From contig MU405235.1 in the NCBI GenBank assembly GCA_022836615.1, positions 280,639 to 344,638 of the forward strand: a DNA stretch of 64,000 nt, in the 5' to 3' direction. Made by a program: the position numbers and the translations under genes. This stretch comes from Annulohypoxylon bovei var. microspora (Eukaryota > Ascomycota > Sordariomycetes > Xylariales > Hypoxylaceae). Below, piece after piece: positions 10,201-17,990 of the stretch. Position 1 is the stretch's first letter. Each line of letters opens with the position of its first letter. A model generated the notes under the pieces. The model did not search any database and was not told the origin of the DNA. It saw only the letters and a list, made by a program, of their open reading frames with translations.

Positions 10201-13200
10201 GGCTGTGTGGTTTTGTGATTTGTTCAACAGGGATGAGGGATTTCTGTTGATGTTCTGGGATGTCTCTGTACACCACAAAAACAGGCATGGAGAAGGGCAC
10301 GGGAACATGGTTTCGATACATTCTACCTTGTGCGACGAGCTTCGCTGTAGTGTCGTCTATGAGCTTTTGGTCCTTCTCGTTCACTGGGTATGGGCGGCAT
10401 TTTTTAGGCAGAAGGTTCTCCCATCCAGGTTTAAGGCTTAGGCGTAGTGTTTCGTCTTCTGGTACTTTCGCAAAACCCGTGTCTGTGAATACATCTTGGA
10501 ATTCTGTGACTATGGAATGTAATATTCGGAAATCATCTTCGTTTTCGGGGTCGTGGTATATAGTGGCTCCGGTTGGGTGGCGAATGGAGTTCTCGGAGTG
10601 CTGTGCGACGAAGTCGCTTGCTGATCCGAATGCTCTTCGTTCATTTTCTTGCATTTGTGGTTTTCGGGCTGCTAGTTCAATTGCTCTGTCGTCTGTCACA
10701 TGATATCCTCTGATTCCTTGGTCCATTGGGGCCATATGGCCCATGAGGGTGTTGCGCTGGAGTGATATTGCGTGTTGCGTATCATTGCGTACGATGATCT
10801 GTGACATTTTGTCATTTGTGAGTTGTGCAAAGCATGATATGATGTTAGATGTGGGCTCGAAAATCGAGTCCTGTCCGAAGTTTGCTGATTGTTCAATGTC
10901 GATGTATAGGTAGCTCTGTGCAGGGATGGTGGAGTTTCCTGCTGTGACGACTTTGGCTCTGCTTTGGGAACGGTTATCTGGTGTGACAGACATTGGAATG
11001 GCTACTTTACAAGATTGGATCACTGCAATTTTCTGTGACAGGAGAATGTCGAATTGCTCGGCATCTAGTATATCGGTGCCCATTAGCATATGTGCGGGAA
11101 GGCCATCAATCAAGGTGACTTCTCGGACAAATGTTGCTATGGTTGGGAGCGCGTTGTGGGATCCTCTGAAGAAAAACCGGATTATTGCGTATTCTGTTGC
11201 GGTGTGTTGGTCGTCTGCTATGCCTTTGATGTACATAGGTGTGGCTCTAGTCCTGATCTCTGTGTTAGGATAGTGTTTTTGCAACCATGTCTTATCTGCT
11301 AGAGTTCTTGTGCATCCTGTGTCTCCGCAGATATCTTCTTCATGCTCGGTTTGCAGAGACGTCATGATGAAGAATTTGAGGTACGTTTTCGTCTTATACG
11401 TGAAACCAGTTCCGAGGTCTGGTCCTGGATCTATGCTTGAAGGTACGACTTGTGTGTTAGTAATTGATGAGTTTGGGGCATGTTTGAACATGTCCATGGG
11501 GTTCATGACTGGCATGGGGTGGTCGTTGATGATGGCATTAATGTCCATTCTGTCATCTGCGTGGTTCAGATCTGCCAGGATGGGGTTCATTGCTACTGCG
11601 ATGTGGGCATGTTCGCCTTCTTGCTCGACATCGTCGGGGCATAGTTGGGCATCGTGTGCACAGAAGGCTGAATCGTTGGTGTTCTCTGTGTGTAGTGGGC
11701 TAACATGTTCTCTGCGAATGTGATAGAATAGTTTGTTTCTACTCGGGAAACGCTCATCGCAGTAGCGGCATATGGCTTTGCGGTAATGTGATGCTGATGC
11801 TGATGTTGCGAAATTTGCAGCGTCTTCGATATCGTTGTTCGTCATAGGGGGACCGAAGTCTTCGGGGATGGGGCCACATGTTGATGTTGGATCATGTGCG
11901 TCTGCGGAGAAAGCAGCGAAGTCGTCCATTTGGAAACCACCGTCAATGTTCTCATGTTCTTCATCATCACCCTGGTATTGGAAACTCATGTCTGGTTCGT
12001 CTGGATCAGCCATGTACGCCTTTTGGTAGGGCTTTTGGTACTGTTGTTGTGGTGGTGTTGGATTCTTCCAGTTAGTATTCTTCTGAGCTGCTGCTTGTGG
12101 GGCTGGGGCATTGTAGATTTGGGGGTATCCAGTTTGTATCTTCGGAAACATCTGTTGGTTCGGAGGCTGCGCAGGCTTCGGGTATTGTTGGTAAGTCTGA
12201 GGTTGCGTAAAAGGTTGGGTGTATGGCTGGGTGTATGGCTGGGTATAAGGCTGGCGAGCTTGTTGTTGAAACTGATTCGGGTACTGGTTCGTATACTGGT
12301 TCGGGTACTGGTTCGGGTACCAAGGTCGCTGAGTAGAATTCGTAGCCTGTGCTTGTGGAGCTGTAGGCAGCTGAGTAGTAGGCGTCGTGGTAGGTGCTAG
12401 TGCTTGGTTCTGGCGCCTGGAGTACTGTTGGTTGCTCTGATAGTAGTTGTTGTTTGGGTAGTAGTTCTGCCGCTGTTGGTTGTTAGCACGATTGGAGTAG
12501 TATTGTTGTTGGGGGTTATATGGCTGCTGGGTCTTGCCGTATTGATTTCGGTCATACTGTGGTCTGTTGCCACTGTTCGGCAGCGCCTTTGCCATGTTCT
12601 TCAGGATGCTCTCGCGTTCGTCGAGGCGTTCCATGAAATTCCCAAGCGTCGTTTTGTCAGTGGGCTTGTTGATCTGTGATTGGATTGTGGGGTCAAATGC
12701 TTCGAATGCATACAGTAGTTGATTCTTGAGGGGCAGGTCACACGACATGGCGTCGCGTATGATAGATTGCACGAATGGGCGGAGTCGTTTGCCGGCTCTG
12801 ATGTCGTACATCGTGAATGATTTCTTCTTTAAGTCGTTTAGCGCGTCACTTGGGGCTTTTCGAAAGCGTGCTATGAGCTTTTCGCATACGTAGGCGATTG
12901 TTCCGAAATTTAGTGCATCTAATTCGCCTTGTGAGTTCTCAGAATGAAGCCAACTGTGAGCTTCACCTTGACAGCATAGTGACCATACTGCTTTGACCTT
13001 GGCTTCGCCCTGTGCCACTGCGATTTCGCGTAGTCTATCAGTGAATCCATATATTTCCACGTAAATAGTGTACTTTCCGGATGCAATTACACCACAGTTT
13101 GTGTGGTCCTTCTCCTTGAGGTCTGGGTTGAAATATCCGACGTCGGATGGATTAAGTGCTCCGCCGGTGTCATTTGGTTGAGTTCCATTGGTAAGAGCTG

Positions 13201-14434
13201 CGTTATTATTGGCTAGGATCGGTGGCATTAGTTGACTGATGGCTTGAGATATCAGTGAGGCGGCATCTCCGGCTTTGAGAGGTTGCGCGGGGTCCACGAT
13301 GGGGCCAGGTGGTGCAGGTGGTGCAGGTGGTGCAGGTGGTGCAGGTGGTGCGGGGGCGGGGGCGGGGACAGGTGCGGGGGCGGGGTTGCTGCCGCTAGGT
13401 CCGGCTGCGTTGCTCATATTGCTGTTGTTGTTGCTGCTTTTTGATGATTGAGTTGATGTCTCGCGTCCACTTCGTGTTGTGACGCGTCCTAATTCTATGG
13501 ATTCCGAAACTTCTGGCTCGTTGTTTCCTGGGGATGAAGTGGGCTGGTCTTCCTCGGTATGTGTGGAATATACTGAGTCAGAATATGTGTCTTGGGGAAT
13601 TTCAATTAAGGTAGAATGTGTTGGAACAACGGTGTCGTCTAAAGTTAGCCGAGATAGGTCAGGTATATCAGATGTGCCTTCTTGGAGCCACGCGTTTGGT
13701 TGGTTGAATATTGTTTGTTCAGGTGAAGGATCTCGGAAACCTACAGATGGTGGGGTGGGGACTCGGCCGATAGATGGGGCTTCGTCCGTGCCGGTCCAAA
13801 TGGGGTTGTTTGGTGTAGTGGGTTGCGCCTGTATAGGTTGTACAGGTGAAGACCAAGGTGATTGTTGTGTAGAAGTTGGTGATGTGGTAATTGATTTCTG
13901 TGTTGATGTGGGTGGTTGTGCAGCTGGTGTTAGGAATGGATCCGGTGGGGATGGGGTACTTGGTGGCTGCTGTTGTGGAACAGTTGGCGGCTGTTGTGGA
14001 GCAGCTGGCTCAGTTGGCGGCTGTTGTGGGGCAGCTGGCTGTTGTTGTGGAACAACTGGCAGCTGTTGTGGGGCAGCTGGCGCTATGCTTCTTGCGGTTG
14101 CTGCGGGGATGAATGGTTGCGATACTGATCCTTCCGAACTTGATTCGTTGTTTAGGCTTGTGGGAGAAGGTGCCTGGTCTGATGATTGGATATGTTGGTA
14201 TTTGCTTCTCCACTTTCGCAGAAAGGCTTGGAAGGTGCGTTCTGTGGTCCACTCGACGGGGTAGCTGATGACGTCAGTGGAGTCATTCGCGTCTCGGGTG
14301 AGCTCAGTGTGGCCAACGGGCAGGATCGATCGTGCGAAGGCGAGATCAGCTTCGTTGATGAATTTCGTGAATTGGTGTTGTTGGCGCGCGAATTGTAGCA
14401 AATGTGTGGCTTGAAGTTGAGCTTCTGTAGACAT
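7235..14434 (-). CDS. Ty3/Gypsy Gag-Pol polyprotein, single ORF
   Basis: A 2399-residue polyprotein with approximate domains in order. An N-terminal Pro/Gln-rich low-complexity region ends near 440. The Gag capsid region is about 450-640 and is followed by a Gln/Asn/Tyr-rich stretch with YTQP repeats. A C2H2 zinc finger (CRYC, 12 residues, H-x4-H) lies at 889-910. The aspartic protease has DTGCTRT at 1038. Reverse transcriptase has its YCDD centre at 1533-1536. RNase H has TDHQ near 1787 and ends DALSRL. Integrase has an HHCC zinc-binding part near 1994, then catalytic Asp near 2058, Asp near 2120 and Glu near 2155. A GPY/F-like YVGPF follows near 2287, and a degenerate chromodomain (RIIDE ... 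FLIEYDGLG) covers about 2340-2390. All catalytic residues are present. Gag and Pol share one frame without a shift. The C2H2 finger replaces the CCHC knuckle usual in Gag. Confidence 0.96.
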   Translation of the reverse strand: MSTEAQLQATHLLQFARQQHQFTKFINEADLAFARSILPVGHTELTRDANDSTDVISYPVEWTTERTFQAFLRKWRSKYQHIQSSDQAPSPTSLNNESSSEGSVSQPFIPAATARSIAPAAPQQLPVVPQQQPAAPQQPPTEPAAPQQPPTVPQQQPPSTPSPPDPFLTPAAQPPTSTQKSITTSPTSTQQSPWSSPVQPIQAQPTTPNNPIWTGTDEAPSIGRVPTPPSVGFRDPSPEQTIFNQPNAWLQEGTSDIPDLSRLTLDDTVVPTHSTLIEIPQDTYSDSVYSTHTEEDQPTSSPGNNEPEVSESIELGRVTTRSGRETSTQSSKSSNNNSNMSNAAGPSGSNPAPAPVPAPAPAPPAPPAPPAPPAPPGPIVDPAQPLKAGDAASLISQAISQLMPPILANNNAALTNGTQPNDTGGALNPSDVGYFNPDLKEKDHTNCGVIASGKYTIYVEIYGFTDRLREIAVAQGEAKVKAVWSLCCQGEAHSWLHSENSQGELDALNFGTIAYVCEKLIARFRKAPSDALNDLKKKSFTMYDIRAGKRLRPFVQSIIRDAMSCDLPLKNQLLYAFEAFDPTIQSQINKPTDKTTLGNFMERLDERESILKNMAKALPNSGNRPQYDRNQYGKTQQPYNPQQQYYSNRANNQQRQNYYPNNNYYQSNQQYSRRQNQALAPTTTPTTQLPTAPQAQATNSTQRPWYPNQYPNQYTNQYPNQFQQQARQPYTQPYTQPYTQPFTQPQTYQQYPKPAQPPNQQMFPKIQTGYPQIYNAPAPQAAAQKNTNWKNPTPPQQQYQKPYQKAYMADPDEPDMSFQYQGDDEEHENIDGGFQMDDFAAFSADAHDPTSTCGPIPEDFGPPMTNNDIEDAANFATSASASHYRKAICRYCDERFPSRNKLFYHIRREHVSPLHTENTNDSAFCAHDAQLCPDDVEQEGEHAHIAVAMNPILADLNHADDRMDINAIINDHPMPVMNPMDMFKHAPNSSITNTQVVPSSIDPGPDLGTGFTYKTKTYLKFFIMTSLQTEHEEDICGDTGCTRTLADKTWLQKHYPNTEIRTRATPMYIKGIADDQHTATEYAIIRFFFRGSHNALPTIATFVREVTLIDGLPAHMLMGTDILDAEQFDILLSQKIAVIQSCKVAIPMSVTPDNRSQSRAKVVTAGNSTIPAQSYLYIDIEQSANFGQDSIFEPTSNIISCFAQLTNDKMSQIIVRNDTQHAISLQRNTLMGHMAPMDQGIRGYHVTDDRAIELAARKPQMQENERRAFGSASDFVAQHSENSIRHPTGATIYHDPENEDDFRILHSIVTEFQDVFTDTGFAKVPEDETLRLSLKPGWENLLPKKCRPYPVNEKDQKLIDDTTAKLVAQGRMYRNHVPVPFSMPVFVVYRDIPEHQQKSLIPVEQITKPHSPSTEPHHQTTAANLSEQVTKKGRMVVDTRVLNEMNLDDKYPMKSQESLLRGIQNKRFISVLDCTAFYYQWQTHPSTRWAFTITTAKGQFTFQCLVMGYKGSGSYVQRKMDIYLEPVSNADCYCDDIVIASETIEEHAADLHQTLTILREVNISMGPSKSFVGFPNAVVLGRFVDSFGLSTTKERLAAIERLKFPETLKDLETFIGLAGYMRTYVPHFAELISPLERRKTALHRAHPRRGKTKQNRKQWTKGIDVDIPTESELASFQAIKNALTENTVLTFFDPSQILCIDFDVSRYGIGVCVYHIDPATIPKISRNGKLTTFPPRTAIRPIAFISRTLSAAERRYWPTEMEVLGLVWVLRKTEMWTVMAMMGIYIFTDHQAILGMVRQTDLVNSTALSNKNLRLVRAMEYVSRFSFNIMHKPGKLHIIPDALSRLRTSDENENAAEPGGLDVLPDDREEQWTLIAETHNEDEGNDQWASFEYALPAIQLAALPPNQPQTNQASKGYSIVQMDPDFKRKMKIGYLEDPKWRSVLDVVKANGHIDPQDASSLPFYVRDEVLWKRSEMVDRLCIPRSCFPEVFEMIHGPNHLGFSRVEEQLMAFVLDRQEFKRFMNSCPECALLRTRHHKPYGSMQPIESPPCPFHTITLDLAFGFPMTNDGFNAIGVSVEKLSKAALVVTGRHDWTARQWARAYYNQLLLCNWGPPKVIIADRDPKWLSQFWSEFWALWGTKLLFTTAYHSRTDGQSERFILYLKSTLRYYIHGMIDYSQWKECLPRLLYEFNTTRSSTTRKSPLEILFGFTPNFITYASDAQKDHLPQNRIEVHDAISLAAMTTKKYFDAKHQPMFFRTGQRVLLKLHKGYNVPPAAILGRKIGQQYVGPFRIINRIGNLAYELDFPDHWRIHNVISVDHLEPAPPMDPFGRFLPPAGEVSLEAYGRRIIDENSSNPQRKRFLIEYDGLGHEYTKWIAEGDLGEDKEELLADFALRKKH

Positions 14435-14679
14435 CTGTTGTGGCTAACCTGGGAATTTAGTGGGAAGACGCGAAAAACTGGTTTGTGGGTGGGTGGGTGG
14501 GTCGAGGTGACCCAAAGTGGTGGTCAATTTGGAAAAATTGCCAGGGGAAAACCGGGATGTGATTGGTCCTCGATTGAAATAGTTGGATGTGGATGGTCCG
14601 TATGTTAGAATTCCGAAGATTGATTGGTCTCGGAGAGAGAAAACGAAAAGAAAAAAATATCTCCGTAACGGAGAGGTAT
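14435..14679 (-). other. Leader of the retrotransposon with a G/C repeat and a hairpin
   Basis: Untranslated stretch between the primer binding site and the Gag-Pol start codon. It holds a tandem GTGG run (plus strand about 14487-14501). A 13-nt hairpin CTCCGTAACGGAG (14661-14673) sits next to the primer binding site. Both are plausible packaging or priming structures, which is inference only. Confidence 0.4.
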
Positions 14680-14686
14680 GCTACCA
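14680..14686 (-). other. Primer binding site (TGGTAGC), initiator-Met tRNA type
   Basis: In element orientation, one base after the 5' LTR the sequence reads TGGTAGC. This complements GCTACCA, the conserved 3' end of fungal initiator methionine tRNA, which primes Ty1 and Ty3. The match stops at 7 nt, close to the 8-nt core site of Ty3. The next bases do not continue the tRNA complement. Confidence 0.65.
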
Positions 14687-14687
14687 A

Positions 14688-14829
14688 TGTCAAGCGAATG
14701 AGCTTGTGTAGTTCAATCTTAGTTGTTCATTCTAAGTCTCCGAGCTATCGCTCAATCTGGAGAAGTATGCTAGTACTAATACTATGAGTGGGGCTTATTA
14801 TAGTGGGGCTATCTATGTGTCACATGACA
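14688..14829 (-). repeat. 5' LTR of the Ty3/Gypsy element (142 bp)
   Basis: Identical to the copy at 7054-7195 across all 142 positions, with TG...CA ends. It contains the TATA-like stretch that should start the genomic transcript. It is short for a Gypsy LTR. Confidence 0.96.
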
Positions 14830-14834
14830 CCCAC
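14830..14834. repeat. Target-site duplication CCCAC, right copy
   Basis: Matches 7049-7053 exactly and directly abuts the end of the right LTR. Confidence 0.95.
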
Positions 14835-15928
14835 GACCAATACGCACACGCGGTGTCTGAGAATGAAAAGAAACAACGTTAAAAAGGAACTGCGGTATCC
14901 ATATTCGCCCTACCCTAATTCACGCACCAGAAACTTACCAATGGGTTACGATGACTATTGTGACGCTAACGGGGAAGGGTGTGTTTCGACCTTAACAACA
15001 CCATCGAATCAGAAGAGCCAATTACAAGTTTTTAGAGAATAAACGAAAAATTACAAGATAGTCCGACAAGGCCAAGACTCTGTAGTGCGTATGAGTGTAT
15101 TTGCGATTCTAATTCACGGGTAGATATAAACAACACCTGCAAATGTATATCAAGCTGAAACATTATCATCCCCTCTCACTCGAGGCCCTCGAGATCACTT
15201 CGAAATAAAGGGCGTGGCTAGGAAAATATAGATATGATACAGCGACAACAAGACCTAGTTACCCAGGTAGTTATGATGGACAGCAACGGCAATGGATCGG
15301 TCCAGTCACGGTGCACCACTATGCCGTATCGCCAAGCTGTGTCATGAGAACCTCTTGGCCGGACATGATACAAGCCAAAAATAGATTTAGCATAGCTAGT
15401 TACTACATAACTACATTTTTCATCTTGTCTTACACCTGTGCTCTAGAGCGAAGTTAAGTTGATGAAACTGGTTATCATCGGATAGAAATATCCTGCTTGG
15501 CTTTTAGACTTTGGTCTTGGTAAAGTTGGCGATGTTACTCATACTTAGATAGGTAGTTTGTGCTTCGCTTCAGCTGTGCGACTTATATAGTACCTAATGT
15601 TAGTCGAAATTTAGACTATGCTATCTAAACAGGGAGGGAGACATAATATTGCTATTCTAAATCGACCGTCAGATCGTATGCTGTGGTTTAAAATATGCTA
15701 CGTTTTTACACTCTTCACTTCCACGCAACTTGGATGAGGAAAGGGGGGCTTGGAATATCATGACATTACCCAACACTTTCGTAGTCAGGAGACCAAAGAT
15801 GTTTAATCATTGCCCTGCTTCTGTTTATATCGTACTTTCGTATAATACTACATCCATACACGGCATTCGTCCGCCGTCAATATATAACTCGAAAGCAACA
15901 GTAATATAATTTTCAGCTCTTTGATACC
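14835..15928. other. Intergenic region
   Basis: About 1.1 kb between the retrotransposon and the 3' end of the NmrA-like gene. AT-rich, no supported gene and no recognisable transposon relic. Confidence 0.6.
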
Positions 15929-16849
15929 CTACAGATCCGGCATATCCCTCAAATAGCCCTCCAAGCCCTGCATCTCGATCCCGCGCTGCCTGTTAACCGT
16001 GCACTCCAGATCCCACGCGACGCCCTTCCCCACAGCCCACACGTTCGTGTACTTGAGCATGCCATCATCGGGCCTCTTCCCCAGCTCCCCCCTTAAGAAC
16101 TCCTCATCCCACACCTCCTCCGCCCACTCGCCGCCGAACCTACCCCTCACCAGCTCCGCCACCCGGCGGTACGTCACCGTGTCCCCGGCCACATACACGA
16201 CGCCGGCCTCGCCGTCGCGGGGATCGAACACCAGCTCCGCAGCCACGCGCCCGATATCGCTCGCCGTCGTCAGCGAGAGGCGACCCTCCCAGCTGCCCAG
16301 CGCCCTCACCTTCCTGCGTGCTAGATCCACGACCCCGAACTCCGGGAGGAATAGGAAGCTCGTGAACAGGCCGGTCGACACGATGAGCCAGTGCATGCGG
16401 TGCTGCGCGCGCAGCAGCGCCCGCACGTGCAGCTGCTCGTCGAACAGGTCCTGCGCGCTGCCCGCGCCCACGACGTCGTAGTCGATGCCCCACTGCCAGG
16501 GCACGTAGCGGGGGGTGCGCGCCTGCAGCACGGCCTGCGTGAGCTTGGTCTGGGTACCCGGTGGCAGGCCGAAGCCGGAGCACGAAACCACAGTATGGAA
16601 GCGCGTGAACACGTCCGCGAGCTGCGCGACGGAGTCGTCGGCCAGGTCGCCGGCCTCGAGGGAGGCGCCGAGGGATCGGAGACGCGCGTTCTGTTTCTGC
16701 TTGTGCGGGTCCTGCGTCGCGATGGTGGACTGTCTGAGGAGGACTGCGATTGGGGCGTTGTGGCGCTTGGGGTGGCTGGCGAGGGCTTCGAGGACGGCGG
16801 TGCCGAGCTCGCCGGCGCCGAGGATGAGGATGGATGGGGGGTGGGTCAT
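15929..16849 (-). CDS. NmrA-like / isoflavone-reductase-like NAD(P)-binding protein
   Basis: Single exon of 306 residues if the ATG at 16849 is used. This start puts the dinucleotide-binding motif GAGELG at residues 11-16, as expected for the family. An upstream in-frame start at 16885 would add 12 residues read from the terminal repeat of the neighbouring MITE-like element and is less likely. The body fits atypical short-chain dehydrogenases of the NmrA/PCBER group: a Rossmann fold, a YVPWQWGIDYD segment after the fourth strand, and a C-terminal substrate lobe. Members are either redox sensors that bind NAD(P) or true reductases. The sequence does not decide which. The gene is visibly GC-rich, like the deacetylase, against AT-rich flanks. 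Confidence 0.85.
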   Translation of the reverse strand: MTHPPSILILGAGELGTAVLEALASHPKRHNAPIAVLLRQSTIATQDPHKQKQNARLRSLGASLEAGDLADDSVAQLADVFTRFHTVVSCSGFGLPPGTQTKLTQAVLQARTPRYVPWQWGIDYDVVGAGSAQDLFDEQLHVRALLRAQHRMHWLIVSTGLFTSFLFLPEFGVVDLARRKVRALGSWEGRLSLTTASDIGRVAAELVFDPRDGEAGVVYVAGDTVTYRRVAELVRGRFGGEWAEEVWDEEFLRGELGKRPDDGMLKYTNVWAVGKGVAWDLECTVNRQRGIEMQGLEGYLRDMPDL

Positions 16850-16877
16850 TTTTATGAACTGGCAATAATACGGTGAC

Positions 16878-17227
16878 CAGCGCATGGATCAGGCCAGGCC
16901 AGTCAGGCTTGAAGCAATGAACTGAGTTCAGTCAATTAAACTGATCAGATTCGAAAGAAAAGTGGGACAAAATAGCGACAGTCTTATCGATAAGACAACG
17001 AACCTGATTACTAATTACTGACTAATCAGCAATAAAACTGGGTCTTCTGTAGCCAATCAAAATACGTATAAAAGTGGATTTGAATTATTATTTTGGCCTG
17101 ATGGCCTGTCAGTCAGAAAATCGCAACGAACTGATCTGACCAGTTCATAAAAAACCAAAAACTGACTGGGCCTGACCTGACCTGACTGATTCAGGCCAGT
17201 TTTGAGCCTGGCCTTGTACATGCGCTG
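16878..17227. mobile_element. MITE-like element with terminal inverted repeats, 350 bp
   Basis: The ends are inverted copies. The left end is CAGCGCATG, four unmatched bases, then AGGCCAGGC; the right end carries the reverse complement with the same four-base interruption. Inside there are many copies of the short motifs CTGAC/GTCAG and CAGGCC, concentrated near both ends, which is typical of subterminal transposase sites in hAT-type elements. There is no coding capacity. I could not find a clear target-site duplication, so the superfamily and exact borders are open. It begins 28 bases upstream of the NmrA-like start codon, in that gene's promoter region. Confidence 0.55.
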
Positions 17228-17990
17228 AATTATTATTATTATTAATACCCTACAATTCGATTTCGCGCCAAGGTTACGACAGCTTAATTGCTGATGAGCT
17301 ATCAGAACAGCCGACCGCCTTGAATGAGTTAAGTGCTGCCCCTTTATACGTACACCTCGGAGGAATACACGAGAGAAGATTGATGACAAGCGAACATTTG
17401 ATCCCGGACAGCACTAGATAGCTTCACCACTTTTGTTCCCTACCGCATAGGCGTAAGAACCAATCAGGATTTGACTGAGGGTCGATCTTTAAATTCCAAT
17501 TAATAATAAACTTGTCCGCGACTGAAGAGAGTGTGTGTGAAGTCTACTTAGACTTTAGGAGATAATAGGGGTTAGGCCATTAGAGATTCTGAACTTGCTT
17601 AACTCCGGGATAATTAGCTTGGCGGGCGTAATCGAATCGAGGTCTAAGTTTCAAGACTCCGTCAAGTTCGATGTCGTGGAGTGAGTAATGCACGACGAAT
17701 AATAGCAAGGCATGAATAAAGCAAACATAGGCGTTTCTAGTAACAAAATGCATTAGATACAAGAGTATAAGTTATAGTATTACTCGCCATATGAGGAAAA
17801 ACAATGTTTCTAACGTAACCCGCTAGCAAATCTACTTGCCATAAGCCAAGGCAGGAAACTAGCGGAGCACGCCGTACATGTAAGACAACACTCAATCATA
17901 CAATCTGATCCATCCAAGTCTCTTAACGGAGCACATGTCCGGTTAGAATCTCATGTAGCCCCTTTCAACAAAATTCGCTGTATTATCGCC
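17228..17990. other. Intergenic region
   Basis: About 760 bases starting with an ATT trinucleotide run (about 17227-17242). No supported gene. The last part is the 3' untranslated region of PAN1. Confidence 0.55.

Larger units (their letters stand above)
7049..14834 (-). mobile_element. Complete Ty3/Gypsy LTR retrotransposon with flanking target duplication
   Basis: The element proper is 7054-14829 (7776 bp), read on the minus strand. In that direction the order is 5' LTR (14688-14829), primer binding site (14680-14686), a leader of about 250 nt, one 2399-codon Gag-Pol ORF, a short purine-rich tract and the 3' LTR (7054-7195). I compared the two 142-bp LTRs base by base and found no difference. 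Both begin TG and end CA, and the ORF has no stop or frameshift. Identical LTRs, an intact ORF and a perfect 5-bp target duplication mean a very recent insertion and a probably active element. Integrase lies after RNase H, which defines Ty3/Gypsy and excludes Copia. A weak chromodomain at the C-terminus suggests the chromovirus branch. Confidence 0.97.

Noticed and set aside
13479..14264. 261-residue plus-strand frame across the Gag N-terminus
   Set aside because: Antisense of the Pro/Gln-rich repeats, giving Gly/Cys/Val repeats only. The minus-strand Gag-Pol frame explains the region.
16140..16865. 241-residue frame overlapping the NmrA-like gene on the same strand
   Set aside because: Arg/Pro/Ala-rich shadow caused by high GC; the other frame has the dinucleotide-binding motif.
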